Counted from the stretch's first letter, positions 24,517 to 33,714 are shown. The stretch: 64,000 bases of DNA from Micromonospora sp. LH3U1 (GCF_028475105.1 NZ_CP116936.1:2913501-2977500), one strand, 5' to 3'. Notes: generated from the sequence alone by a model not told the origin. Numbers and translations are program-made.

Positions 24517-25733
24517 GAGTTTGCCTCGACGCTGTTGTCGGTGGGGGAGACAAGGGGCAACTGGGCGGCCAGGGCGGTGCCGCGGCCCGGGGCGGATTCG
24601 ACGGTAAGGGTGCCGCCGAGGGCCAGGACGCGGGCGCGCATCGCGGGCATCCCGAATCCGCCGTTCTGCGCGTCGGGTGCGGGAAGCCGGTGAGGGTCGA
24701 AGCCGCGCCCGTTGTCGATGATGTCCACGGCGACGTGGTCGCCGAGGTAGCTGAGGGTGACGTCGGCGGTGGTTGCCTCGGCGTGGCGCACGGTATTCGC
24801 GAGGGCGGACTGGACGATGCGCAGCAGGGCTGCCTCGTGCTCGGTTGGCAGCGGCCGGGGAGCGCCGGTGAGATGGAAACGTGCGGTAAGCCGGTGGCGA
24901 GCGCTGGTGGTGGCGCACAGCCGTTCCAGGGCGCCAGCCAAGATCGTGTCTTCGAGGTCAAGTGGGGCGAGGGCGGCGACGAAACGGCGAGCCTCGGCGA
25001 GGTTGTCAACGGCGGCCTGGCGGGCCTGCTCGACGTAGCGGGTGGCCTTCTGCGGTGTGGAGGGCAGTGCCCGTTCAGCGGCGCGCAGCAGCAGTTGGAT
25101 GCTGGATAACCCTTGAGCGAGGGTGTCGTGGATTTCCCGGGCGAGGCGCTCGCGTTCGGCGAGCACGCCGGCGGTGTGCTGTGCCGTGGCCAAGTCGGTC
25201 CGGGCCGCAATGAGTTCGTCGATCAGCTTCCGGCGGTGTTCGCTCTCGCGGTACAGGGCCTGGTACCCCCACACCACGGCGATTGACACGGCAGCGCCGA
25301 GTGCCGGGCCGATAGCCATCGCCGGGCTGACGGAACTCTGGCGAGCGCCGAAGCCTGCGATGGCCGCCGCCGCGGTGATCGCTACGGCGGCCAGACCGCT
25401 GCGGCGTGACAGCAGGTGCAGTTCAAGGAAGTAGAGAGGGAAGGCCACCCACACCGCGTCGGCCGACAGGATCAGAAGCATCAGCCACATGGCGACCACG
25501 GCGGTCAGCCATACCGTGGCGGCCCGCCGGGAGCGGCTGATGTGGTGCAGGAAAGGTCCGGCCGTGTAGACCAGTCCAAACGCTGCGGCGGCGGCGATGA
25601 CCGTCCCGGCGTGCGGACGGCTGTCAACTACCGCCCGTCCGGCGGTCAGGGCGAGCAGGCCGACGATCAGCAGGTGCACACACCAGGTCAGGGTGCGGGT
25701 GGCGGGCGTCAAGGCCGTATCAGTCATCCTCAC
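24513..25733 (-). CDS. Sensor histidine kinase (HisKA_3 type)
   Basis: 406 residues from GTG 25733 (ATG 25727 also possible). About five or six membrane helices span residues 15-160 with almost no extracytoplasmic loop, suggesting sensing within the membrane. The dimerisation/phosphoacceptor helix has His202 in AREIHDTLAQGLSS, and the ATPase domain ends with GFGMPAMRARVLALGG and PGRGTAL. It phosphorylates the overlapping response regulator. Intramembrane kinases next to an exporter often respond to membrane-active compounds; this is inferred. Confidence 0.9.
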   Translation of the reverse strand: MRMTDTALTPATRTLTWCVHLLIVGLLALTAGRAVVDSRPHAGTVIAAAAAFGLVYTAGPFLHHISRSRRAATVWLTAVVAMWLMLLILSADAVWVAFPLYFLELHLLSRRSGLAAVAITAAAAIAGFGARQSSVSPAMAIGPALGAAVSIAVVWGYQALYRESEHRRKLIDELIAARTDLATAQHTAGVLAERERLAREIHDTLAQGLSSIQLLLRAAERALPSTPQKATRYVEQARQAAVDNLAEARRFVAALAPLDLEDTILAGALERLCATTSARHRLTARFHLTGAPRPLPTEHEAALLRIVQSALANTVRHAEATTADVTLSYLGDHVAVDIIDNGRGFDPHRLPAPDAQNGGFGMPAMRARVLALGGTLTVESAPGRGTALAAQLPLVSPTDNSVEANS

Positions 25734-25904
25734 AGTTCTTCCAGCCTAGGCAGTCATCCGCCGGGACGGCCTCGATCAAAAGTTAGAACCGGCGTGCAGC
25801 CTTTCGACCCACCAGGAGCTGTCGTGCGCCAGATGCGGACTCAGAGGGTGCGCGGCGACGCTGGAGACCTACCACTTCCACCCCATGAAGGGCAGGTCAA
25901 AGCC

Positions 25905-26993
25905 GTGTTCGTCGCCTGGAGAGATCTGAAGTTCGCCAAAGGGCGTTTTGCCCTGATGGGAACTGTCATCGTGCTGATCACCCTGATGGTCGGGCTGCTG
26001 TCCGGGCTGACCGCCGGCCTCGGTCAGCAGAACATCTCCGCGATCACCGGCCTGGCGGCCAACAAGATCGCTTTCAACGCGACGGGCGCCGGTGAGAAGC
26101 TATCGTTTTCGAACTCCACCGTCACCGAGGACCAATGGCAGCAGTGGGCCCGGACCCCGGGCGTGCAGAACGCCCAACCGCTGGGCATCACCACCACCAA
26201 GGCCGCCGCCGGCGACAAGAGCATCGGGGTCTCCGCATTCGGCGTCCAGCCCGGCTCGACGCTCGTCCCGGCAAGCAGCAAGATCAACGAACGCGCGGCA
26301 GTCCTGTCCACCACCGCCGCTGACAACCTCGATGTGGCCATGGGCGACACCTTCACCCTCGGCGGGCAGCAGGTGAACGTCGCCGCCGTGCACGGAGACG
26401 CGTCCTTCAGCCACACCCCCGTCGTCTGGATCAGCCTGGGCCTGTGGCAAAAGCTGGCACCTCCCACCGACAAGCCCAATGGTCCCACCGCCACCGTCAT
26501 CGCCCTGACCACCAACGCCGACGCCGACGTTCGGGCCGCCGATAAGGCCACCGGCACCAAAACGGTCGCCAAGACCGACTCGCTGTCCGCGATCGGCTCC
26601 TACACCTCCGAAAACGGCTCCCTGCAGCTCATGCGCGGCTTCCTGTTCGCGATCTCCGCACTCGTCATCGGTGCCTTCTTCACCGTCTGGACCATTCAGC
26701 GCAGCGGCGACCTCGCCGTACTCAAAGCCTTGGGCGCCTCGACCACCAACCTGCTCAAGGATGCGCTCGGCCAAGCCGTCGTCCTGCTGACCGGCGGCAC
26801 ATTGCTCGGCACTGGCATCGCGGCCGGCCTCGGCGCCCTCGTCGCCGGCGCGGCCGTGCCCTTCATCCTCACTCCCGCCACCATCCTCGTCCCGGCCGCC
26901 GTGATGATCGCGCTCGGAGCGCTCGGGGCTGCCCTGTCTATCCGTCGCATCACCTCCGTCGACCCGCTGACCGCCCTGGGGAGCGCCCGATGA
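25905..26993 (+). CDS. ABC transporter permease, FtsX/MacB type
   Basis: 362 residues from GTG 25905, preceded by a GAAGGGCAGG stretch. One N-terminal helix (FALMGTVIVLITLMVGLLSG), a large extracytoplasmic domain (about 45-235) and three C-terminal helices, the MacB/FtsX arrangement. Its stop overlaps the ATPase start (ATGA). Together they would form a 2+2 transporter moving lipids, peptides or antibiotics out of the membrane. It is divergent from the two-component system by about 170 bp. Confidence 0.88.
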   Translation: MFVAWRDLKFAKGRFALMGTVIVLITLMVGLLSGLTAGLGQQNISAITGLAANKIAFNATGAGEKLSFSNSTVTEDQWQQWARTPGVQNAQPLGITTTKAAAGDKSIGVSAFGVQPGSTLVPASSKINERAAVLSTTAADNLDVAMGDTFTLGGQQVNVAAVHGDASFSHTPVVWISLGLWQKLAPPTDKPNGPTATVIALTTNADADVRAADKATGTKTVAKTDSLSAIGSYTSENGSLQLMRGFLFAISALVIGAFFTVWTIQRSGDLAVLKALGASTTNLLKDALGQAVVLLTGGTLLGTGIAAGLGALVAGAAVPFILTPATILVPAAVMIALGALGAALSIRRITSVDPLTALGSAR

Positions 26994-27673
26994 GCCTTAA
27001 CTTGCACGACATCACCCTCACCTACCCCGACGGCGATACCCGTCTGACTGCCCTGGACCACGTCACCCTGAATGTGCCCAAGGGCAGTCTGACTGCCGTC
27101 GTCGGCCCCTCCGGCTCCGGAAAGTCCACCCTGCTCGCCGTCGCCGCCACCCTCATCAGCCCCGACGCCGGCACCGTCACCATCGACGGCACCACGACCA
27201 CCGGGCTGAACCGCCGAGAACTGACGACCCTGCGCCGGAACAAGATCGGCATCGTGTTCCAGCAGCCCAACCTGCTGCCGTCGCTCACCGCAGCCGAACA
27301 ACTCCAAGTCATGGCACAGCTCGACGGACGATCCCCGGCCAAGGCCCGCAGTCGAGCCATGGAACTGCTCGACGACGTCGGCCTCGCCGCGCAGGCAGAG
27401 CGGCGCCCTCACCAGTTGTCCGGCGGCCAGCGCCAGCGCGTCAACATCGCCCGTGCGCTGATGAACGACCCCACCGTGCTGCTAGTCGACGAACCCACCA
27501 GCGCCCTCGACCACCAAAGAGGTGCCGCCATCATCGACCTGATCGCCCATCTCACCCATCAACAGACCACCGCTACCGTGCTCGTCACCCACGACCACAC
27601 CCGCCTCATCGCAGTGGACCAGATCGCGGAGGTTCACGACGGCCGACTCAAAGTGCCCACGCTGATGCAGTAG
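26990..27673 (+). CDS. ABC transporter ATP-binding protein, LolD/MacB type
   Basis: 227 residues. Walker A GPSGSGKS (39-46), Q-loop FQQPNLLPSLTA, signature LSGGQ (143-147), Walker B LLVDE (164-168) and H-loop His in VLVTHDHT. It energises the FtsX-type permease with which it overlaps by 4 nt. No periplasmic adaptor gene is present, as usual in actinobacteria. Confidence 0.93.
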   Translation: MSLNLHDITLTYPDGDTRLTALDHVTLNVPKGSLTAVVGPSGSGKSTLLAVAATLISPDAGTVTIDGTTTTGLNRRELTTLRRNKIGIVFQQPNLLPSLTAAEQLQVMAQLDGRSPAKARSRAMELLDDVGLAAQAERRPHQLSGGQRQRVNIARALMNDPTVLLVDEPTSALDHQRGAAIIDLIAHLTHQQTTATVLVTHDHTRLIAVDQIAEVHDGRLKVPTLMQ

Positions 27674-27852
27674 GTACTGTTCTGGAAAAGCCCGACAGTC
27701 GGCCGAATTCCCAGACGTGCTCCACCAAGATGCGGACCTGGCCGCCCCACAGCATCCCCGCGCGAATCGGCTGACCGCCATTGCCAGGCATCTGATCGAT
27801 GTTGCCCGACAAGCTCTGGGTCGGGGGGTGACGAGCGACGACGGCCACACGC

Positions 27853-28311
27853 GTGCCTGGCGGTATCGTGCCCAGCGTGCTGCGACGGTGGACCCTGACG
27901 ATCCTGATGGTGGCGTGCGGTGTGCTGGTGGCGGTGGCGCAGTTGGAAGCAGGCCCGTCCACCGTCGGCGGTGCCGAGTTGCTGATCTTCTTGGCGCTGG
28001 CACTGCTGCTGTCGCCGTGGGCCTTCCCCCGCTCGGTGGGCGCCGCCGAAGCGCAGCGGGCCAGCGCGGCGGACGGCCGGCCGATCGTGTTCTGGCGCCC
28101 CGGCTGTCGCTACTGCCTCCAGCTCCGGTTCTCCCTTGGCCGGCTCGCCCGGCGGGCGCACTGGGTGGACATCTGGCACGACCCGGCGGGTGCTGCCGCC
28201 GTCCGGGCGGTAGCCGGCGGCAACGAGACCGTGCCCACCGTCGTGCTCCGTGGTCAGGCTTTCGTGAACCCCGACCGGGCCTGGCTCCGCGAGCAGCTCC
28301 GCTCATCCTGA
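27853..28311 (+). CDS. Membrane-anchored glutaredoxin/mycoredoxin-like protein
   Basis: 152 residues from GTG 27853 (later GTG codons are alternatives). Two hydrophobic segments (about 13-30 and 42-58) precede a thioredoxin-fold domain with Cys85-Arg-Tyr-Cys88 in FWRPGCRYCLQLR and the cis-Pro region ETVPTVVLRGQ. This matches mycoredoxin-like proteins that reduce mycothiol mixed disulfides; the membrane anchor is unusual for the family. The 180 bp before it contain no recognised gene. Confidence 0.82.
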   Translation: MPGGIVPSVLRRWTLTILMVACGVLVAVAQLEAGPSTVGGAELLIFLALALLLSPWAFPRSVGAAEAQRASAADGRPIVFWRPGCRYCLQLRFSLGRLARRAHWVDIWHDPAGAAAVRAVAGGNETVPTVVLRGQAFVNPDRAWLREQLRSS

Positions 28312-28718
28312 GTACGCCCGTCAGACGGCGGGATGGGGCCGTCGGCCGGATCACCCAGGAACCCTGCCTCGGTGGCTGGCATCAATGATCACCCACCATT
28401 TGGACGACTGCCAGCAAACCGACCCGTCACCGGGCCAGCGCAGACGTCGCAGCAGACCAGGAGGTAGTGACGAGGAACGCCTGGCTTGCGATGACTTGTT
28501 CCTCCCTCACCAACGCCGGATGAGCGATCAAAGTGGGTGGTGTCGTTCGTGGACTCGATTGCCCATCCGGGCAAGGCGGAACCCGGAACCCGGCGAACGC
28601 CCGCGCTGGCGGCAACCACGAGTACGGTTTCGGTGCTCGACAAGCACGGGCATCGGCGGTACGTCGCCGGGGCGGGAGCGGCCAGCCCGGTGGCGACGGA
28701 CCGGGGGAGGGAGCGAGG
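28312..28718. other. Intergenic stretch
   Basis: 407 bp with no secure gene. Frames on both strands are open for 70-130 codons but lack ribosome-binding sites and recognisable content. GGGGGAGGGAG at the right end serves the ThuA-like gene. Confidence 0.4.
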
Positions 28719-29429
28719 GTGGCGCAGCAGAGAGCATTGGTGGTTCGGGGCGGGTGGGAGGGGCACCAGCCGGTCAAGGCGACGGAGTTGTTCATCCCCT
28801 TCCTCGAACGTAGCGGCTATGCCGTACGGGTTGAGGAGTCGACGGAGATCTACGCCGATGCCGCCGAGATGGCCGACACCGACCTCGTCGTGCAGTGCGT
28901 GACGATGTCGCAGATCACCCCGGACCAGTCGGCGGGCCTCAGCGCGGCGGTCATCGCCGGTACGGGTTTCACCGGCTGGCACGGCGGTATCGTGGACTCG
29001 TTCCGCGCGTCATCCGAGTACCTGCATCTGGTGGGCGGCCAGTTCGCGACCCATCCGGGTCAGGAGCCGTGCGAGCGTCGCGGTGGCGCGGAGGACAACT
29101 TTCTGCCCCACACGGTGCGCATCACCGACCTCGGCCGGGAGCATCCGATCACCGCGGGAATCGAGGACTTCGACCTGGTCACCGAGCAGTACTGGGTGCT
29201 GCACGACGACCTGATCGACGTACTGGCCGTCACCACCCACCCAACGCAGCCGTGGCATCCATGGCACCGGCCGGTCACCTCGCCGGCGATCTGGACCCGA
29301 CTCTGGGGTGCGGGGCGCATTGTCGTGACGACCCCGGGTCACAGCCTTGACGTGCTGGAGCACGCAGGCGTCCGTACCGTCATCGAGAGGGGGATGATGT
29401 GGGCGACCCGCACCGCGTCGGCGTCGTAG
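28719..29429 (+). CDS. ThuA-like (trehalose utilisation) domain protein
   Basis: 236 residues from GTG 28719, set by GGGGGAGGGAG about 8 nt upstream. ThuA-like class I glutamine-amidotransferase fold: ALVVRGGWEGHQPVKATELF at the start, TGFTGWHGGIVDSFR and the C-terminal TSPAIWTRLWGAGRIVVTTPG. Such proteins accompany sugar oxidoreductases and probably bind or modify carbohydrates. It overlaps the following dehydrogenase by 31 nt, so the two are coupled and likely act in one sugar-catabolic route. Confidence 0.85.
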   Translation: MAQQRALVVRGGWEGHQPVKATELFIPFLERSGYAVRVEESTEIYADAAEMADTDLVVQCVTMSQITPDQSAGLSAAVIAGTGFTGWHGGIVDSFRASSEYLHLVGGQFATHPGQEPCERRGGAEDNFLPHTVRITDLGREHPITAGIEDFDLVTEQYWVLHDDLIDVLAVTTHPTQPWHPWHRPVTSPAIWTRLWGAGRIVVTTPGHSLDVLEHAGVRTVIERGMMWATRTASAS

Positions 29430-30517
29430 GTCTCGGGGTCATCTCCCGCGCGTACCTGCACACACTCGCCAACCACCCGGCGGTGAGCATCGCCGCGGTG
29501 GCCGACCTCGACGGCGCCCGGTCGGCTGCGGTCGCAGCCATGATTCCCGGCGCCGAGGCGTTGAGCGTCGAGCGCCTGCTCGCCCACCCAGACGTGCAGA
29601 CGGTGCTCAACCTCACGATCCCTGCGGCGCACGCCGATATCTCGCTCGGCGCGATCGACGCGGGCAAGAACGTATATGTCGAGAAGCCGCTCGCCGTGAC
29701 GTTCCCGGACGGCCACTCGATCATCAAACGGGCCGCTTCGGCTGGCGTCCGCGTTGGGTGCGCGCCGGACACCGTCCTGGGTACGGGTACGCAGACGGCG
29801 CGGGCGGCGATCGACGGCGGGCTCATCGGACGCCCGTTGTCCGCGTCGGCCGTCATGGTCACGCCAGGGCACGAGCGCTGGCATCCCAACCCCGACTTCT
29901 ACTACGCCCCGGGCGGCGGCCCGTTGCTGGACATGGGGCCGTACTACATCTCGGCGCTCATCCACCTGCTCGGGCCGGTTCGCGCGGTGGGCGGAGCCGT
30001 CAGCCGCCTGCGCGCCGAGCGCGTCATCGGCTCGGGCCCGCGCATCGGCCAGCGGATTCCGGTGGAGGTGGACACCCACGTGACCGGCGTGCTCGAGCAC
30101 GCCAACGGTGCTCTCTCCACCATCACCACGAGCTTCGACGGCGTCGCGACGACGGCCGCACCGATCGAGGTACACGGGGAGACCGGCACGCTCGCCGTAC
30201 CCGACCCGAACGACTTCGACGGTGAGGTCCGCCTCTTCGCGCTCGGCGGCACCGAATGGCGCGTTCTCGAGCCGCAGGCCGGTTACGCCGAGGGTTCCCG
30301 AGGCATCGGTCTGATCGACCTTGTCAGGGCCGACGGTCAGCGTCCGCCGCGTGCTGGCGGCGACGTCGCGCTGCACGTACTCGAAACGATGACGACCCTG
30401 CTCCAGTCGGCAGCCGAAGGCCGGCGGATCGAGCTGACGACGGTGGTGGAGCGGCCCGCACCAGTTCCGCTCATTCCGGTCGAGCACTGGAAGGCGTACG
30501 ACTCATTCGGACACTGA
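29399..30517 (+). CDS. Gfo/Idh/MocA-family oxidoreductase
   Basis: 372 residues from GTG 29399 with GAGAGGGGG upstream. N-terminal Rossmann fold GVVGLGVISRAY (8-19) for NAD(P), the EKPLA motif (NVYVEKPLAV, about 98-107) and the C-terminal substrate domain with GPLLDMGPYYISAL. It oxidises or isomerises a sugar or inositol derivative. Coupled with the ThuA-like gene; sugar transporters or hydrolases are not adjacent. Its last 47 nt overlap tail-to-tail with the MFS gene. Confidence 0.9.
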   Translation: MGDPHRVGVVGLGVISRAYLHTLANHPAVSIAAVADLDGARSAAVAAMIPGAEALSVERLLAHPDVQTVLNLTIPAAHADISLGAIDAGKNVYVEKPLAVTFPDGHSIIKRAASAGVRVGCAPDTVLGTGTQTARAAIDGGLIGRPLSASAVMVTPGHERWHPNPDFYYAPGGGPLLDMGPYYISALIHLLGPVRAVGGAVSRLRAERVIGSGPRIGQRIPVEVDTHVTGVLEHANGALSTITTSFDGVATTAAPIEVHGETGTLAVPDPNDFDGEVRLFALGGTEWRVLEPQAGYAEGSRGIGLIDLVRADGQRPPRAGGDVALHVLETMTTLLQSAAEGRRIELTTVVERPAPVPLIPVEHWKAYDSFGH

Positions 30518-31709
30518 ACGGGGGCCGGGTGGCGGTCGGCGCTGGCTCGACGGCCCGGCCCCGCCGCGCGTCCACGGCGAGCAGCGCGAGGGCGACCAAC
30601 GTCAGCAGCCCGCCGACGAGTGCCAGCGGGCGTGCCCCCGAGGTGGGCAGGAGGGCGCCGCCGAGCAGTGATCCGCCGGCAATGCCGGCGTTGAAGGCGG
30701 TGCTGACGCCGGCCGACGCGATGTCGGTGCTGCCCGGAGCCAGTTGCAGCATCCGGCTCTGCACGGCGGAGCCGAACGCCGCGTAGGCGAGACCGAACCC
30801 GGCGAGCAGTGCCACCACGCCGGGCCGGAGCGCGCCGAGCGCGTACAGGCCGAACAGCGAGGCCGCGCCGATGCTCAGCGGCGTCAGCAGGGACGCGATC
30901 GGCTGGGAGTCCAGGGTCCGGGCCGCGGCCAGGGTGCCGATGACGCCGGCGGCGCCGGAGACGAACAGCAGCGGCGCCAGCGCCGCGTCGGCGAAGCCGC
31001 TGACGTCGAGCAGGAACGGTGTGACGTAGGTCTGCAGGGTCATGAAGCCGCCGATGCCGAAGGCGGTCGCGATCAGCAACAGGGCGAAGCGGCGCCCGTC
31101 CGGTGCGGTGCCCCGGGCGGCGCCGCCAGCGGCCGGGGGATAGGAGGGAAGGAGGACGAACACCGCGGCGGCCATCACCAGACCGACCCCGGCGAGCACC
31201 GCGAACGCGGCGCGCCAACCGGCCTGCTGCCCGAGCCAGGTGCCGAGGGGTACGCCGAGCACCGGGGCGAGCGTTGCCCCGGCCGCGAACAGCGCCACCA
31301 CCCGGCCGCGCACCGCGACCGGGAAGGGCCCGGTAACGGTCGCCGTGGCGATGGACCAGAACAGCGCCTGGGCGAGGGCGGTCACGACGCGGGATCCGGC
31401 CAGCACGGTGTACGTCGGCGCGAGCGCGGCTGTGGCGTTCCCGGCGGCGAACAGGAGCATCGTGACGCCGAGCAGTTGACGCCGGGGTATCAGCTGGGTC
31501 AGCCGGGCCAGCGGCACGGACGCCAGCACGACCACGACGGCGTACCCGCTGACCAGCAGACCCACCTGCGCGCGCGACCGATCGAGATCGGGTGCGATGT
31601 GGGTCAGCAGACCGACGGGTAGCAACTCGGTCGTGATGAACGCGAACGCGGCAAGGGAGAGCGCGACGAGCACGGCCCTGGCCCTTCGCGGCGACACCTC
31701 CGGAGCCAT
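30471..31709 (-). CDS. MFS exporter, DHA1/AraJ-like
   Basis: 412 residues with about 12 transmembrane helices. Helix 1 ends FAFITTELLPVGLL, the signature of the AraJ/SotB/PbuE branch of drug:H+ antiporters; motif A-like RLTQLIPRRQLL lies between helices 2 and 3. It likely exports sugars, nucleosides or drugs. Its 3' end overlaps the convergent oxidoreductase gene by 47 nt. ATG 31709 follows a G-run and a TACGGT box further upstream. The C-terminal 20 residues are basic and disordered. Confidence 0.88.
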   Translation of the reverse strand: MAPEVSPRRARAVLVALSLAAFAFITTELLPVGLLTHIAPDLDRSRAQVGLLVSGYAVVVVLASVPLARLTQLIPRRQLLGVTMLLFAAGNATAALAPTYTVLAGSRVVTALAQALFWSIATATVTGPFPVAVRGRVVALFAAGATLAPVLGVPLGTWLGQQAGWRAAFAVLAGVGLVMAAAVFVLLPSYPPAAGGAARGTAPDGRRFALLLIATAFGIGGFMTLQTYVTPFLLDVSGFADAALAPLLFVSGAAGVIGTLAAARTLDSQPIASLLTPLSIGAASLFGLYALGALRPGVVALLAGFGLAYAAFGSAVQSRMLQLAPGSTDIASAGVSTAFNAGIAGGSLLGGALLPTSGARPLALVGGLLTLVALALLAVDARRGRAVEPAPTATRPPFSVRMSRTPSSARPE

Positions 31710-31949
31710 GGCTCACCCCCCATTCATGGTCACCGTAATCGAGGGGCCCGACCCCCGCGCCGGTGAGTAGCACCTGGGAGCGGCAAGTCACAACCACCGG
31801 CCGTCCCGCCGCAGCAGACCACCGAAGCGGCGCTCCTGGTCGCCAGTCACCGCCCGCGGCACCTGTCTCGTCGTCTGCCTCGCGGGATCACACTCGTTGC
31901 CGGATCTGACTACGCTTTCCATTGACTCGGACGCTTCGTTGGAGGGCGC

Positions 31950-32372
31950 ATGTCGGTGAATGGACCGGCGGGCGGGGAGTTCGCTCGCATGCTGGACGCG
32001 ACGGTTGGCGCGTTGCGCGCCACCGGTGCTGCGCCGGAGGATGAGGAGACCGCGCGCCTGCGCCGGATCGGTGAGTCCGCGGAGGGGCAGGTCCGTGCCG
32101 AGTTTGGCGCCGATGGCCGGCTGGAGTCGCTCACGCTGGACCCGCGGATGATGCGGCTCGGCTCGGCCGAGGTCTGCGACCACGTGATCTCGGCCGTGAA
32201 CGCGGCGATCGACTCGATGCGCGGCGGCGGCCCCGCGCTGGCGTCCGGCGACCTCTCGCAGCTCACCGAGCAGCTGGAGCAGGTCCGTGACACGGCCGTG
32301 CCGCGACTCGGCGCGTTCCTGCAGGCGCTCACGGACGCGCAAGAGCGGATGGCCCGGGGAGGTGCCCGATGA
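31950..32372 (+). CDS. YbaB/EbfC-like protein heading the toxin operon
   Basis: 140 residues; GGAGGGC precedes ATG 31950. The core GQVRAEFGADGRLESLTLDP (about 50-69), the RMMRLGSAEVCDHVISAVN stretch and helical ends resemble YbaB/EbfC nucleoid-associated proteins. In actinobacteria such proteins commonly begin WXG100/polymorphic-toxin loci, where they may act as chaperone-like or secreted partners rather than DNA binders. Its stop overlaps the WXG100 start by 4 nt (ATGA). Confidence 0.8.
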   Translation: MSVNGPAGGEFARMLDATVGALRATGAAPEDEETARLRRIGESAEGQVRAEFGADGRLESLTLDPRMMRLGSAEVCDHVISAVNAAIDSMRGGGPALASGDLSQLTEQLEQVRDTAVPRLGAFLQALTDAQERMARGGAR

Positions 32373-32692
32373 GCGGCTTCGAGGTCGAGCCCGCGTTGCT
32401 GCGTTCCGGCGGCAACGAGGTCATCGGCGCCGCCGAACGCTTCATCGGCCAGCTGGAGAGCTTCGAGGCGCAGATGCAGGGGTACGGCGAGCCGTGGGGC
32501 GCCGACGACATCGGCTCGCTGATCGGCATCGCGTACACGGAGGCATCCACCTGGGTCCTGGACTGCATCGGCGTGGCCGCCGAAGAGATCGGATCGGCCG
32601 GCAGTGACCTGACGCAGATGGCCGAAAACTACGAGCTGGTCGAGGAAGCGTCCGCGAACGCGCTGCGGGACATCCAGGGAATGCTGGGGTGA
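32369..32692 (+). CDS. WXG100-type ESX/T7SS protein
   Basis: 107 residues, predicted as a helical hairpin with a turn at GYGEPWGADDIG (about 39-50), the WxG-like motif of type VII secretion substrates. The N-terminal FEVEPALLRSGGNEVIGAAE and C-terminal LTQMAENYELVEEASANALR helices fit ESAT-6-like proteins. It lies between the YbaB-like gene (4-nt overlap) and the larger WXG-domain gene (4-nt gap) and probably pairs with the latter for export. No EccC/EssC ATPase is in the window. Confidence 0.82.
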   Translation: MSGFEVEPALLRSGGNEVIGAAERFIGQLESFEAQMQGYGEPWGADDIGSLIGIAYTEASTWVLDCIGVAAEEIGSAGSDLTQMAENYELVEEASANALRDIQGMLG

Positions 32693-32696
32693 CGGC

Positions 32697-33191
32697 ATGG
32701 GACTTCAGCTGCCGGGTGAGCTGATCACGGCACTCAGCTGGATCGGCTACACCTGGCCCGAGGGCGATGAGGAAAAGCTGTTTGAAATGGGCCAGGCCTG
32801 GCTGGACTTCGCCGGCACGGTCGCCGACGCCTCCGGAGAGGCCGGCTCGGCTGCGGCTGCGGTCTGGTCGCAGCACCAAGGCGAGTCGGTGCAGGCGTTC
32901 CAGAAATGGTGGTCCAACCCGGAGAGCGGTCCCGGCACGCTGCCGGATTACTCCCAGGCCGCGATGCTGATCGGCACCGGCCTGATCATCGCCGCCGCGA
33001 TCGTGCTCGCGCTGAAGATCCAAGTGATCGTGCAGTTGGCGATCCTCGCGTTCGAGGTGGCGCAGGCGATCGCCACCGCCGTCGTCACGTTCGGCGCGTC
33101 GCTGGCCGAGATTCCGATCTTCCAGATGATCACGCGGGAAATCGTCGGCCTGCTGATCGACCAGGTAATCCAGGAACTCCTCGATGCGTAG
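32697..33191 (+). CDS. Stand-alone WXG100-like export domain with membrane segments
   Basis: 164 residues. It begins MGLQLPGELITALSWIGYTW, the conserved start of the WXG100-like N-terminal domain that in many actinobacterial polymorphic toxins is fused to a C-terminal toxin. A helical region with AVWSQHQGESVQAFQKWW is followed by two hydrophobic stretches (about 89-108 and 113-132). Here the protein stops after QVIQELLDA. The toxin is encoded in another frame whose ATG (33184) overlaps the last 8 nt. It is probably the secretion or membrane-translocation carrier of the nuclease. Confidence 0.82.
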   Translation: MGLQLPGELITALSWIGYTWPEGDEEKLFEMGQAWLDFAGTVADASGEAGSAAAAVWSQHQGESVQAFQKWWSNPESGPGTLPDYSQAAMLIGTGLIIAAAIVLALKIQVIVQLAILAFEVAQAIATAVVTFGASLAEIPIFQMITREIVGLLIDQVIQELLDA

Positions 33192-33714
33192 CAAGGCGCC
33201 GAAGAGCTCGAAACAACGAGGCAACGCGGGCAAGCCGAAGGTTGGCAAGGGCGTCCGCGCGGCGGTGAAGAAAGCCGCCGCCAAGCCGGTGGTGCGCAAC
33301 AACGACCTGCCCGAGGTCACTATCAAGGTGCAGCGCAAGTCGCTCCACGCGCGCGGCCAGTTTGACCGCAAGATGAACGCGCTGAAGAAACTCAGCGACG
33401 AGGGCAAGCTGTTCAAGCAGGCGAACCCGGTCGCCCGGGACAAGAAGATCACGGCCGACTACAAGAAGCGCATCCGGCAGAAGATCTTCGACAAGTACTG
33501 GCCCCACGACAAGAAGATGGCGAACAACCTCGCCGCCCGGCTCCGCAAGCAGCAGCCCGACCATGTGTGGGAGCTGCAGCTCGGCGGTGCCGACGACGTT
33601 AGTAATCTGAAGCTCCTGCACGGCAGAACGAACTGGGATGTCGGCGGGCAAATCTGGCATCAGATCAAGAACCTGCCCGATGGAACACCGATCCGAATAG
33701 AGGTAGTGGATTGA
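33184..33714 (+). CDS. HNH-type nuclease toxin, basic N-terminus
   Basis: 176 residues. Residues 1-120 are very Lys/Arg-rich. The C-terminal ~50 residues carry an HNH/EndoVII-like core: Asp126-His127 in QPDHVWELQLGG, Asn141 in VSNLKLL and Asn150/His159 in RTNWDVGGQIWHQI, followed by NLPDGTPIRIEVVD, the usual end of such polymorphic-toxin DNases. ATG 33184 lies within the end of the WXG-domain gene (ATGCGTAG overlap); no strong Shine-Dalgarno sequence, so translation is probably coupled. Two immunity genes follow. Activity is inferred from motif and context. Confidence 0.82.
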   Translation: MRSKAPKSSKQRGNAGKPKVGKGVRAAVKKAAAKPVVRNNDLPEVTIKVQRKSLHARGQFDRKMNALKKLSDEGKLFKQANPVARDKKITADYKKRIRQKIFDKYWPHDKKMANNLAARLRKQQPDHVWELQLGGADDVSNLKLLHGRTNWDVGGQIWHQIKNLPDGTPIRIEVVD

